Source: Paenibacillus polymyxa
Lineage (GTDB): Bacteria; Bacillota; Bacilli; Paenibacillales; Paenibacillaceae
Direction: 5' to 3'
DNA: 64,000 nt
Assembly: GCF_018614975.1 (NCBI RefSeq)
Contig: NZ_JAGGNR010000011.1
Location: 466,262 to 530,261 of the forward strand
In this document: positions 53,868-62,586 of the stretch, piece by piece
Layout of the letters: each line of letters opens with the position of its first letter
Position numbering within the stretch: the first letter of the stretch is position 1
Position numbers and translations under genes: made by a program
Notes under the pieces: generated by a model
Told to the model about the DNA's origin: nothing
Database searches by the model: none
What the model saw: the letters and a program-made list of their open reading frames with translations, nothing else

Positions 53868-55154
53868 ATGACAAATGGCACGCATGATACAGATATGGTC
53901 AAAAAAGATCGCGCCGTCTTGGTGAGTCTTGTTACGGATGATGTAAAACGTACAGGTATCAACCCTGAGTACTCTTTAGAGGAACTGGTGAAACTTGCGG
54001 AGACAGCTGGAGTGGAAGTGCTAAGTGTACTTTCTCAGAACAGGGAGAAACGTGATACCAAATGGTTCATTGGTAAAGGTAAGGTGGAAGAGCTTCGTGC
54101 AATTGCAGAGGAACTCGGAGCAACTACAGCTATTTTTGATCAGGAATTGTCAGGTGCACAGGTTCGTAATCTGGAAGAAACCCTTGATCTCAAAATTATT
54201 GACCGTACCCAATTAATTTTGGACATCTTTGCACAACGTGCCAACACTAGAGAAGGTATTATTCAAGTGGAATTGGCTCAACATAGCTATTTGCTGCCAC
54301 GGTTGTCGGGTCATGGCAAGAACCTGTCCAGACTCGGGGGCGGAATCGGAACAAGAGGCCCGGGTGAAAGCAAGCTGGAGACAGACCGTCGTCACATCCG
54401 TGGTCGCATCGATGATCTGAAGCGTCATCTGGAAGAATTGACTCGTCATCGTAAATTGCATCGTGAACGCCGCAAAAAAACAGGTATTGTACAGGTGGCC
54501 CTTGTTGGTTATACCAATGCTGGCAAATCAACCTTGCTCAAACAGTTGACTGCTGCAGATGTGTATATTCAAGATCAACTGTTCGCTACTCTGGATCCAA
54601 CATCACGTACGATGGAACTTCCAAGTGGAAAAGAAATCGTACTTACCGACACGGTTGGATTTATTCAAAATCTCCCGCATGATCTGATTGCAGCATTCCG
54701 GGCAACGCTGGAGGAAGTGAATGAAGCTGACCTGATCCTGCATGTTGTGGACGCCTCATCAGCTATGCGCGAAGATCAGATGCGGACAGTTAATACGATT
54801 TTGCAAGAACTTGGTTCAGGGGACAAGCCGCAGTTAGTCCTGTATAACAAAAAAGATGCGTGCACGCCAGAGCAACTTGAGATGCTTCCATTGGATAAAG
54901 GTCATATTAAAGTAAGCGCATTAGACTCGGAGGATCTGCTTAAAATCCGTGAATTAATTCAGACAGAGCTGACAGGTGATACGAAGCGCTTCCGTATTCC
55001 GGCAGAACGTGGTGATCTTACGTCGGTACTCTACAAAATTGGTGATGTAGTGGATACCAGCTTTGAAGAGAATGATGTAATTTATGAAGTTGAATTGCAA
55101 AAAGGTGAATATGAGAAATTTGGTTATATGCTTGAAGAATTCATTGAATTGTAA
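53868..55154 (+). CDS. hflX: GTPase HflX
   Basis: 428 residues. The N-terminal HflX domain (about 40-150; NREKRDTKWFIGKGKVEELR) binds nucleotide and ribosome. A coiled segment with GRGGIGTRGPGE-like GGGIGTRGPGESKLETD follows, then the GTPase domain (G1 GYTNAGKSTLL at about 208, G3 DTVGFIQNLPH, G4 NKKD). GGGAG is 11 bases before the ATG; GTG at 53856 is too close. It splits stalled 70S ribosomes. Confidence 0.95.
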   Translation: MTNGTHDTDMVKKDRAVLVSLVTDDVKRTGINPEYSLEELVKLAETAGVEVLSVLSQNREKRDTKWFIGKGKVEELRAIAEELGATTAIFDQELSGAQVRNLEETLDLKIIDRTQLILDIFAQRANTREGIIQVELAQHSYLLPRLSGHGKNLSRLGGGIGTRGPGESKLETDRRHIRGRIDDLKRHLEELTRHRKLHRERRKKTGIVQVALVGYTNAGKSTLLKQLTAADVYIQDQLFATLDPTSRTMELPSGKEIVLTDTVGFIQNLPHDLIAAFRATLEEVNEADLILHVVDASSAMREDQMRTVNTILQELGSGDKPQLVLYNKKDACTPEQLEMLPLDKGHIKVSALDSEDLLKIRELIQTELTGDTKRFRIPAERGDLTSVLYKIGDVVDTSFEENDVIYEVELQKGEYEKFGYMLEEFIEL

Positions 55155-55237
55155 TATTCATGACATATTGATGTGATAAGTTACACGGTAATGGATATTC
55201 GACGTCAGATTCGTGCTATGAAGGAGAATGAAGTAAG

Positions 55238-56491
55238 ATGGTAAGCTTTGATTCAGAAATATCTGAACTTCAACGTCAAGTGGAGCGTCAGATTGAAGGA
55301 CAACTGCAACAGATTGATCGGATCACAGATCACAATCAATGGAAGGTCATTAATGCTTTTCAACAGCGAAAAGTAAGTGATTTTCACTTTGCAGGTTCAA
55401 CAGGTTATGCGTATAACGATCGTGGGCGTGAAGTGCTTGATGAAGTATATGCTGATGTGTTCCGTGCGGAAGCCGCACTGGTACGTCCTCATTTTGCCTC
55501 AGGTACACATACGATTAGTACAGCTCTCTTTGGCGTGTTGCGTCCAGGTGACGAATTGTTGTACATCACGGGTAAGCCTTATGACACATTGCATAAAGTT
55601 ATTGGCAAACCCGGTGATGGTACAGGTTCGCTACGCGATTTTGGCATCGGCTATAGTGAGACAGCCTTAACTGCTGAGGGTGGAGTGGACTGGGCAGCAG
55701 TTGAGAAAAGCATTACACCGGCTACAAAAGTCATTGGGATTCAACGTTCACGTGGTTATGAATGGCGCTCCTCCTTCTGTGTTGCTGAGATTGCTGAGAT
55801 GGTTACCCGTGTCAAAGCAATGAAGGGAGATGTCATCGTCTTTGTAGATAATTGTTACGGTGAATTCACGGAGGAACGTGAACCGACAGAAGTCGGAGTT
55901 GATCTGATGGCCGGATCACTGATCAAGAATCCTGGTGGAGGTATTGCGGAAACCGGTGGATACATATGTGGGAAGGAACAATACGTTCAGCTGGCAGCTT
56001 ATCGTCTGACAGCCCCGGGAATTGGGGGAGAGGTTGGAGCAATGTTGGGAACAACACGCGGCATCTACCAAGGACTTTACATGGCACCGACAATTGTAGG
56101 ACAAGCTATCAAAGGAAGTACGTTTGCTGCTGCGATGTTTGCTGAATCCGGATTTGTAACCAAACCCGCCTGGAATGAAGCTCGCACAGATCTGATCCAG
56201 GCTGTTCAGTTTAGCTCTGCCGAGCATCTGATCGCCTTCGTGCAGGGGATTCAGCGTGCAGCAGCTGTGGATAGTCATGTGGTTCCTGAACCGTGGGATA
56301 TGCCTGGTTATGAGCACCCTGTCATTATGGCGGCAGGTACGTTCATTCAGGGTGGAAGTCTGGAATTATCAGCCGACGCGCCTATTCGGGAGCCGTATAT
56401 CGGGTATATGCAAGGCGGATTAACCTACTCTCATGTCAAATATGGCGTTTTGATGGCGTTACAGACGATGAAAGATCGTAAATTATTGTGA
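55238..56491 (+). CDS. ynbB: methionine gamma-lyase family protein (YnbB)
   Basis: A 417-residue PLP enzyme of the YnbB family, once called aluminium-resistance protein. Motifs are FRAEAALVRPHFASGTHTI (about 72-90), VFVDNCYGEFTE (about 203-214), and the PLP Lys in AGSLIKNPGGGIA (about 231-243). The reaction in vivo is unknown. AAGGAGAATG precedes the ATG. The stop codon overlaps a GlnR box of the next operon. Confidence 0.9.
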   Translation: MVSFDSEISELQRQVERQIEGQLQQIDRITDHNQWKVINAFQQRKVSDFHFAGSTGYAYNDRGREVLDEVYADVFRAEAALVRPHFASGTHTISTALFGVLRPGDELLYITGKPYDTLHKVIGKPGDGTGSLRDFGIGYSETALTAEGGVDWAAVEKSITPATKVIGIQRSRGYEWRSSFCVAEIAEMVTRVKAMKGDVIVFVDNCYGEFTEEREPTEVGVDLMAGSLIKNPGGGIAETGGYICGKEQYVQLAAYRLTAPGIGGEVGAMLGTTRGIYQGLYMAPTIVGQAIKGSTFAAAMFAESGFVTKPAWNEARTDLIQAVQFSSAEHLIAFVQGIQRAAAVDSHVVPEPWDMPGYEHPVIMAAGTFIQGGSLELSADAPIREPYIGYMQGGLTYSHVKYGVLMALQTMKDRKLL

Positions 56492-56503
56492 GTTTATCTA
56501 ACA
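56487..56503 (+). promoter_or_regulatory. GlnR/TnrA box before glnR
   Basis: TGTGAGTTTATCTAACA fits TGTNA-N7-TNACA without mismatch. It overlaps the last codons of ynbB and lies just upstream of the promoter at 56509. Confidence 0.7.
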
Positions 56504-56508
56504 CATCA

Positions 56509-56538
56509 TTGACACTTGGTAATAACTAAATGTACAAT
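56509..56538 (+). promoter_or_regulatory. glnR promoter
   Basis: TTGACA and TACAAT with an 18-base spacer, 36 bases upstream of the glnR ATG. Confidence 0.65.
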
Positions 56539-56573
56539 AGGGTGAAGAATAGATGACTGGAAGGTTGATGAAC

Positions 56574-56987
56574 ATGGGTGATGAAATTCGCAGAAATATG
56601 GCCTTATTCCCGATTGGTATTGTAATGAAACTTACGGATCTGTCTGCACGTCAGATTCGTTATTATGAGCAGCACAGCTTGATCGTTCCTGCGAGAACGT
56701 CAGGTAATCAACGTTTGTTCTCTTTTAATGACGTAGAGAGATTGCTAGAGATCAAGGCTTTGATTGAAAAAGGAGTTAACATCGCGGGGATCAAACAAGT
56801 GATGAATCCTGTTTCGAAAGAATCCGAGGAAGCTACAGTTATCACGCCAGACACTGAAGTTAAACGCAGAGAGCTGTCCGATACACAGTTGCACCGCTTG
56901 CTGAAGCAGCAGCTTGTATCAGGTAAGAGACCTGGACAAGTATCTCTCATTCAGGGAGAGCTTTCCCGATTTTTTAATAAAAAGTAA
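56574..56987 (+). CDS. glnR: glutamine synthetase repressor GlnR (MerR family)
   Basis: 137 residues, in line with the 135 of B. subtilis GlnR. The MerR-type winged helix (FPIGIVMKLTDLSARQIRYY, about 11-30) is followed by NQRLFSFNDVERLLEIKALI and a C-terminal tail ending RPGQVSLIQGELSRFFN, which senses feedback-inhibited GlnA. GGAAGG is 9 bases before the ATG at 56574. It represses glnRA when nitrogen is plentiful, and the box at 56487 fits autoregulation. Confidence 0.94.
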   Translation: MGDEIRRNMALFPIGIVMKLTDLSARQIRYYEQHSLIVPARTSGNQRLFSFNDVERLLEIKALIEKGVNIAGIKQVMNPVSKESEEATVITPDTEVKRRELSDTQLHRLLKQQLVSGKRPGQVSLIQGELSRFFNKK

Positions 56988-57030
56988 ATTCGTATAACTT
57001 GGCGAGTGAGGGGAAAACATGCACTTTTGG

Positions 57031-57070
57031 TGTGAGACTCCTTGACCCGTGGAACTTTCTAATGTACAAA
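57031..57070 (+). promoter_or_regulatory. possible second promoter with GlnR-like site before glnA
   Basis: TGTGAGACTCCTTGACC (57031-57047) differs from the GlnR box consensus by one base. It includes a -35 TTGACC, followed after 17 bases by TACAAA. This would let glnA be transcribed separately from glnR. Confidence 0.4.
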
Positions 57071-57116
57071 TATAACAGGCAAGCCAAATACGCAGATAAG
57101 AAAGGGAGAGGTTATA

Positions 57117-58445
57117 GTGAGTTATACAAAAGAAGACATTCTCCGCATTTCGAAAGAAGAAAACGTACGATTCATTCGATTGCAATTTACTGATTTGCTT
57201 GGAGCTATCAAAAACGTTGAGATTCCTGTGAGTCAGTTGACTAAGGCTCTGGATAACAAAATGATGTTTGATGGATCTTCCATTGAAGGTTATGTACGTA
57301 TTGAAGAGTCCGACATGTACCTCTATCCAGATCTAGATTCTTGGCTTATTTTCCCATGGGTCGCAGAGAACCGTGTTGCACGCCTGATTTGCGACGTATA
57401 TCTTCCGGATGGTAATCCGTTCCCAGGAGATCCACGTGGCATCTTGAAACGAAACCTGAAGGAAGCCCAGGATATGGGATTCACTTCCTTCAACGTCGGT
57501 CCTGAACCCGAGTTCTTCTTGTTCAAAACAGACGAAAAAGGAAACCCAACTAACGAACTGAATGACCAAGGTGGTTATTTCGACCTTGCGCCTACGGATC
57601 TTGGTGAAAACTGTCGTCGTGACATTGTTATCACACTTGAAGAAATGGGCTTTGAGATCGAAGCTTCCCACCATGAGGTAGCTCCAGGTCAGCATGAGAT
57701 CGACTTCAAATATGCTGATGCTCTGAAAGCAGCTGACCAGATCCAAACGTTCAAACTCGTTGTTAAAACGATTGCACGTCAGCATGGTTTACATGCTACA
57801 TTCATGCCGAAACCGCTGTTTGGTATGAACGGATCCGGTATGCACTGTAACCAATCCTTGTTTAAAGGCAATGAGAACGCATTCGTTGATGAGTCGGACG
57901 AGTTGGGTCTGAGCAAAACTGCTCGTCACTTCATGGCTGGAACTCTGAAGCACGCACGTGCGTTTGCAGCAATTACTAACCCAACTGTGAACTCTTACAA
58001 ACGTCTTGTACCAGGTTATGAAGCACCTTGCTATGTAGCATGGTCTGCTAGTAACCGTAGCCCAATGATTCGTATTCCAGCTTCCCGTGGTCTGAGTACA
58101 CGTGTTGAGGTTCGTAACCCGGATCCGGCTGCTAACCCTTACCTGGCTTTGTCTGTTCTGTTGAAAGCAGGTCTGGACGGAATCAAACGTGAGCTTTCCT
58201 TACCGGCTCCAATTGACCGTAACATCTACATCATGTCAGAAGAAGAGCGTGTGGAAGAAGGCATTCCAAGCTTGCCAGCTGACCTGAAAGAAGCATTGAA
58301 TGAATTGATCCGCAGCGAAGTCATCTGTGATGCTCTCGGCGACCACGCCTTGGCTCACTTCTATGAGCTGAAAGAAATTGAGTGGGATATGTACAGAACA
58401 CAAGTCCACCAATGGGAACGCGATCAATATATCACTTTGTACTAA
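57117..58445 (+). CDS. glnA: glutamine synthetase type I
   Basis: A 442-residue GSI-alpha enzyme (443-444 is usual). Motifs are [18 protein letters not shown] (about 52-69), [27 protein letters not shown] (about 188-205), [11 protein letters not shown] (about 237) and [13 protein letters not shown] (about 311-323, adenylylation loop not needed in Bacilli). GTG start with AAGGGAGAGG upstream. It makes glutamine from glutamate, ammonia and ATP. Its 3' end is duplicated at 60334-60486 (integration site). Confidence 0.97.
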   Translation: MSYTKEDILRISKEENVRFIRLQFTDLLGAIKNVEIPVSQLTKALDNKMMFDGSSIEGYVRIEESDMYLYPDLDSWLIFPWVAENRVARLICDVYLPDGNPFPGDPRGILKRNLKEAQDMGFTSFNVGPEPEFFLFKTDEKGNPTNELNDQGGYFDLAPTDLGENCRRDIVITLEEMGFEIEASHHEVAPGQHEIDFKYADALKAADQIQTFKLVVKTIARQHGLHATFMPKPLFGMNGSGMHCNQSLFKGNENAFVDESDELGLSKTARHFMAGTLKHARAFAAITNPTVNSYKRLVPGYEAPCYVAWSASNRSPMIRIPASRGLSTRVEVRNPDPAANPYLALSVLLKAGLDGIKRELSLPAPIDRNIYIMSEEERVEEGIPSLPADLKEALNELIRSEVICDALGDHALAHFYELKEIEWDMYRTQVHQWERDQYITLY

Positions 58446-58560
58446 TAGCTCAATCCCTTGGCGCTCTAGCGCTGAGGGGTTTTTCTTTTTGTGGGCAAGT
58501 ACCTATATATTTAAAGAAAAAACAAAGTGCCCACAAAATGCCCACAAAATATTTTTCTAT
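58405..58560. repeat. left copy of an about 155-base direct repeat (attL-like)
   Basis: It comprises the last codons of glnA, its terminator, a GTGGGCA and two TGCCCACAAAA units (the first at about 58528, the next 11 bases on). The right copy lies at 60334-60486. The two share long identical runs with scattered changes. Confidence 0.75.
58454..58485 (+). terminator. terminator of the glnRA operon
   Basis: CCCTTGGCGCT and AGCGCTGAGGGG form the stem, followed by TTTTTCTTTTT. It is part of the duplicated segment. Confidence 0.85.
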
Positions 58561-59084
58561 TCGAAAATTTCTTCAGTGAATTTCTCAAATCTATCTATAT
58601 TGCTTTTCTGGATCTTGCCTGAGATGTGGGCATATACATCTGATGTGATCTGAATACTTCCGTGACCTAATTGTTCTTGAACGAATTTCATATCTGCCCC
58701 GGACTCAAGTAAAAGAACCGCGCAGGTATGTCGGAGAGAGTGAATGGGGAGGGATGGGAGATCACAACGTTGTAAGATGCGGGAGAAGGCATTGAACAAT
58801 GATGATTTAGGCATGAAGTTTCCATCTTCCCTACATAGTACCAGATCAAGGTCATGGTAGTATCTATCCCCAAGTATCCCTTTGTTATGTTCCTGCCACT
58901 CTCTGTTGGTGTCACAGAATAATTCTTCTTTGTTTTTCGCTGTGAAATCTAGAGTTTCATCAATTGTAATGAAATGATTATCCAAATCAATATCGATCCA
59001 TTTTAGAGGAACTGCTTCGCCTTTTCGCATACCAGTTTCAATTAACACTCGGAAAAATATCCAGTATACATAACCATAATGACG
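58557..59084 (-). pseudogene. truncated tyrosine integrase
   Basis: The C-terminal catalytic domain of a phage-type tyrosine recombinase is intact: Arg in LIETGMRKGEAVPLKW, HSLRHT (His-x-x-Arg), LGHGSIQIT (His) and the tyrosine in SDVYAHISGK. The homologous frame can be followed to about 59084 (GYVYWIFFRV), where an in-frame TAA interrupts it; the N-terminal DNA-binding half is missing. About 176 of an expected 370 or so residues remain. It faces the glnA att site, as is usual for an integrase next to its own attachment site. Confidence 0.8.
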
Positions 59085-59341
59085 TTAGTTTTGCATAAAC
59101 AATGGTATATCATCGGAATCAATAAAGTGGACTTCCTTTTTGGATCGTCTCAAGCAGGCTTCGGTGATTGATGCGATTATTGACGGGTCATGTTCTTGGT
59201 ATTGTGGCATACCTGGGACTGAAGACTAAATCCGTGAAGGGGGAGAAGCCTATGACGATAGAATTGTGAACAGTTGGATGATCTGAAGGCCATTGTTAAA
59301 TCGCAGGCCAAGTGGAATACAGTCAGAAGGCAAAGGAGAAC

Positions 59342-59482
59342 ATGGAATATCCTAAATGGACAGAAGAAGGTTATGAGTATTACAAGGACTGCATAGATGA
59401 GAATATAGGTAGCTATGATTTTTGGAGGTTGTTAGTTATTAACTATCGTAATGAAAGAATAGGAAAAACCAGTTCGATTTAA
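59342..59482 (+). CDS. short protein of the integrated element
   Basis: A 46-residue frame starting MEYPKWTEEGYEYYKDCIDE with AAAGGAG just upstream, ended by TAA before a terminator. The upstream bases (59049-59341) hold only scraps, such as GHVLGIVAYLGLKTKSVKGE in one frame, that read like decayed phage genes. No family was recognised. Confidence 0.4.
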   Translation: MEYPKWTEEGYEYYKDCIDENIGSYDFWRLLVINYRNERIGKTSSI

Positions 59483-59483
59483 A

Positions 59484-59525
59484 ACAGGCACTGTCGGAGG
59501 GACTTCTGACAGCGCCTGTTATTTT
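59484..59525 (+). terminator. terminator after the short frame
   Basis: ACAGGCACTGTCGG pairs imperfectly with CTGACAGCGCCTGT, and TTATTTTA follows. Confidence 0.75.
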
Positions 59526-59572
59526 AGTGCACCTGGCATGGGGGCACTAAAGTTTGTCATTGTTCGTTGATA

Positions 59573-59914
59573 CTAATAGCTAACATGGAATTTGAAAAGT
59601 ATCGTATAAGTACCGTGGTTTGCACTTACAACTGTAAGCCCAGGTTGAATAGGAGTAACTAAAAAGTCAGGGCCAATATCACAAGCGCCATCGCTATAGA
59701 TTACATCATAAGTGTAGCCGCTATACCATTGCCCAGGTTGGCCTACTTTTAGGTAAATATCGCGCTCAAAAAAAGCATGAGGTGCTATCCCCTGGGACAT
59801 TACCGATGGTGAAGAATTAGATGTTGAAATAGTGGCATCAGCAGCGAAGGACGTGGATCCAATTGAAAAACATGCAGATACAGCTAATAATCCAGCAAGT
59901 AATTTTTTTTTCAT
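59573..59914 (-). CDS. secreted small protein of unknown function
   Basis: 113 residues with a Sec signal (KKKLLAGLLAVSACFSIGSTSFAA; cleaved after SFAA, residue 25). The mature part has a short Ser/Asn-rich linker, then beta-strand-like stretches with Tyr/Gly (YLKVGQPGQWYSGYTYDVIY). AAAGGGAGAG lies before the ATG. It is inside the decayed element, so it may be a cargo gene. No family was recognised. Confidence 0.6.
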   Translation of the reverse strand: MKKKLLAGLLAVSACFSIGSTSFAADATISTSNSSPSVMSQGIAPHAFFERDIYLKVGQPGQWYSGYTYDVIYSDGACDIGPDFLVTPIQPGLTVVSANHGTYTILFKFHVSY

Positions 59915-60333
59915 TTAATCTACTCTCCCTTTAGTTATTTTATCCCGATCGGTAAATTTATCATACCTTATATGGAAAATATAAACAATAATTAAAAATT
60001 TAAGTTGTTACCTTACTATTTTGGTTTTGGTAAATAAGAAAACTCGCTAACCTTTTGGTCGATGCTTTTGAGTGTGGCAATCGGTATCGCCTGACCGCTG
60101 TTTTACTATTGTATTGGGGTGTTTCTGACATATGATTTATAATCCATTGGAGCGGTACTGACGGTTCATTTAAAATTCGTGGAACATCCCCCCAAATCGT
60201 CTCCCAAACGTTCCTCTAGTCGTGAAAAGCTATGATAGAAAACGAACATTAGTTCCTATTTTATTTCGTAAATAGCGCATAAATATTGAAAGAAACAATA
60301 ATGTGAAACGATCGTACATAAACCGGACACCAG
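59915..60333. other. unassigned AT-rich stretch inside the element
   Basis: I see no frame of note, only the upstream region of the secreted protein and a remnant with imperfect similarity to the glnA 3' coding part just before the right direct repeat. Confidence 0.4.
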
Positions 60334-60486
60334 TCTACCAATGGGAACGCGATCAATATATCAAGTTGTACTAATAGCTCATCCCTTGGTGCTCTAGCGC
60401 TGAGGTTTTTTTCTTTTTGTGGGCAAGTCTCTACATACTTAATGAAAAACCAAAGTGCCCACAAAATCCCAACAAAAGTTCTCTAT
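60334..60486. repeat. right copy of the direct repeat (attR-like), displaced glnA 3' end
   Basis: In frame it reads [12 protein letters not shown] and then TAA, i.e. an alternative glnA C-terminus, followed by the same terminator and GTGGGCA/TGCCCACAAAA units as 58405-58560. This is what remains when an element integrates into the 3' end of glnA. Confidence 0.75.
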
Positions 60487-60517
60487 TTGTGTGAAAATAA
60501 ATGGACAAAAATAGTTA

Positions 60518-61669
60518 TTATATAGACCGCAATTAAGTTTATAACCTAACGAGGAGAGGATCTATTGTTTCCATCGGTCGGTTGTTGATTCGCTTCATAA
60601 ATTGATTCACATGAAGTCTGATCTTATAAAATTTTTCAAAAAAGATGTTGTTCACCACATCGGCTTTGAGCCACAGCCACAGCCAAAGTCCTTCAACCGG
60701 GTTAAGGTTTGGGCTGTAAGGTGGTAGAAAAACTAACTGCAACCGCGGATGTTCCTTTAAAAACGGCTGTAACACTGTAGCGTGATGAATCCGGCTGTTG
60801 TCCAAAATCAATGCCATTTTTCCATTTGGATAGGCAGAGAGAAGATCATGTGGAAATCGAATAAAAGCAGCCGTATCTGCTTTTTCTTCTTCTTGATGAT
60901 GAACTTGGCCTGTTTCGTAGTTAGTAGCACCAAATAATTTAGCTCCTTCATGTTTGCCGTACGTTGGCACTTTGCGTTGTTTGCCGCGAGGAAACCAATT
61001 GTACTGAAGGGCTTGATACGAAAGAATCATGGACTCGTCTTCAAACAGCAGATGGTCGATTTCTTCCATCTCCACCTGTTTCTTGAGTTGAGCAAAAGTA
61101 TGTTTTTTGAAGAAAGCTTGGGCCTCTTCATTAGCATTGGCGAGTGTGTAAGTGGCCTTGGTAAAGCTAAAGTTTATTCGTTTGAGCATTGCGCTAATCC
61201 CGCGTACGCTCATGGTGACCCCAAATTCTCGGTTCATCCATTCCGCCACCAACGGAAGGGTCCAGGTATAACGAGCCTCAAAACCCACATCGACGGGTGA
61301 ATGTTGCTCCAGCATCACGGCTAATCGATGACGATGTTCTTTCGTGAGTTTTGTCGGTTGTCCAGGAGAATGGTTCATCTCCAGACCCTTCAGCCCTTGA
61401 GCTTGGTAGGCTTGCCAATAAATACTGATCGTTTGACGCGCACGACTAAGCAACTCACCGATTTCATCAAAGGTGTGTCCTTCTAAACGAAGGCGAACCG
61501 CTAGATATCTTTCATAAAGCCGTTTGTCTGAGGTTTGTTTCATGGCTGTATTCAAACGTTCAGTCTCTTTGTTACTCATGTTCATTGCCGCCTCGAGTTT
61601 ATTTACCATGTATTACCCAATTTGGCGACTGTAGAAATTTTGTTAGTTTCTTAATGACGTTCTATATAA
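60518..61669 (-). mobile_element. IS630-type insertion sequence
   Basis: About 1.15 kb. Imperfect terminal inverted repeats TTATATAGACCGCAATTAAG (60518-60537) and the reverse complement of CTTAATGACGTTCTATATAA (61650-61669) bracket the transposase gene. The ends read TATATAG, as expected for TA-target IS630 elements. It lies directly after the right direct repeat. Confidence 0.7.
60539..61585 (-). CDS. IS630 family transposase
   Basis: 348 residues from the ATG at 61585 (GAGG 5 bases upstream); ATG codons at 61609 and 61579 are alternatives. An N-terminal helix-turn-helix pair (about 25-120; TFDEIGELLSRARQTISIYW) precedes the DDE domain: LLFEDESMI (first Asp), ALILDNSRIHHA (second Asp) and NPVEGLW (Glu). 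After the Glu, LWLWLWLK replaces the usual short WxWLK, probably by slippage on TGGCTG units. It may still be active. Confidence 0.85.
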   Translation of the reverse strand: MNMSNKETERLNTAMKQTSDKRLYERYLAVRLRLEGHTFDEIGELLSRARQTISIYWQAYQAQGLKGLEMNHSPGQPTKLTKEHRHRLAVMLEQHSPVDVGFEARYTWTLPLVAEWMNREFGVTMSVRGISAMLKRINFSFTKATYTLANANEEAQAFFKKHTFAQLKKQVEMEEIDHLLFEDESMILSYQALQYNWFPRGKQRKVPTYGKHEGAKLFGATNYETGQVHHQEEEKADTAAFIRFPHDLLSAYPNGKMALILDNSRIHHATVLQPFLKEHPRLQLVFLPPYSPNLNPVEGLWLWLWLKADVVNNIFFEKFYKIRLHVNQFMKRINNRPMETIDPLLVRL

Positions 61670-61794
61670 CAAGATTAATCAAAGAGATTTTTTCATAGTA
61701 ATTTACTCTGTAATTGAAAAACTATGAGTGCTACTTTATCATTAAATGTAGATAATTTTTTATAAGCGATATATTTCCAGGCGTTTCGAAATAG

Positions 61795-61838
61795 AATAAG
61801 GCCTTATCAGCACTTAGCTGACAGGGCCTTATTTTCAT
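61795..61838. terminator. terminator-like hairpin
   Basis: AATAAGGCC-TTATCAGC and GCTGACAGGGCCTTATT form a long stem, with TTCATTT after it. Confidence 0.6.
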
Positions 61839-62012
61839 TTAATCAGACTTTTCTTAACAATGTCGATTTTCGTCTGATGGTAGACTTAGTTATAAAATGC
61901 ACATTTCGGATTTCATAGCTATCCATATCCCAGTTAGATGAACGATGACTTATTTATATTGGTTTGAGCCGGAAAATGCTCTTTCAGGCTGGGCTTCACA
62001 ATACGATCTTCA

Positions 62013-62460
62013 TTACAATTTACTGTCAATCTGAAATTTGAAAGAATCGTAACCCGAAAGATCATCCATTGAGTCAAATTCAACCGTTTTGCTTTCACCT
62101 TTTCACAGGAAGTCAGCCGTACCGTCTGCTGTACCGATTTGTTTTCCGTCTTTGTTGTTAATGGTCGCCTTGAGCAAAGCAACTTCGAATTCTTAATCAG
62201 TGTTTTTAATAGAGGCTGTTAAAGACCACATCCCATTTTCATCTTTGACGGACAATTCTGATATTTTTAAACCATCAAGTTCATATTCGGTTGCTTCAAC
62301 TGTTTTTGCTATTTCCTCTTGCTTAGTTTCTTCTGTTGCCTACTCAGTGTCTACTAATACATTCGTTTCTACTGGTTCTGTTTCAGTTGATTTCACATAC
62401 ACTGTATTCGCTGTTTTTTCTGTCTCACTTCAACATGCTGTTATTGCTATTGTTCAACAT
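62013..62460 (-). pseudogene. FxLYD-domain lipoprotein, broken by four in-frame stops
   Basis: In one unbroken frame on the minus strand I read AITAC, ETEPVETNVLVDTE, VEATEYELDGLKISELSVKD, MWSLTASIKNTD, then TINNKDGKQIGTADGTADFL, and finally KTVEFDSMDD. This is the FxLYD layout (strand, KNTD, DKDGKxIGT). Stops TGA, TAG, TAA and TGA interrupt it, with no frameshift, so it decayed by point changes. The start codon is not preserved. It may have been a cell-surface lipoprotein. Confidence 0.6.
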
Positions 62461-62505
62461 TAAGACTGACAATAAATACTTTCATATTAATGTTTCATGT
62501 GTATG

Positions 62506-62534
62506 TTGAAAGTTTCATATAGAAGAGGTATACT
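62506..62534 (+). promoter_or_regulatory. promoter of the aldehyde dehydrogenase gene
   Basis: TTGAAA and TATACT are spaced by 17 bases, 53 bases before the ATG. Confidence 0.6.
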
Positions 62535-62586
62535 TTAATTAAATTTTAAGCAATTTAATTTTGAATAATTAATTGGAGATGTTAAT

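Noticed and set aside
60261..60464. Minus-strand frame over the right att copy
   Set aside because: It arises from the antisense of the duplicated glnA 3' end and terminator; the left copy gives the same type of shadow.
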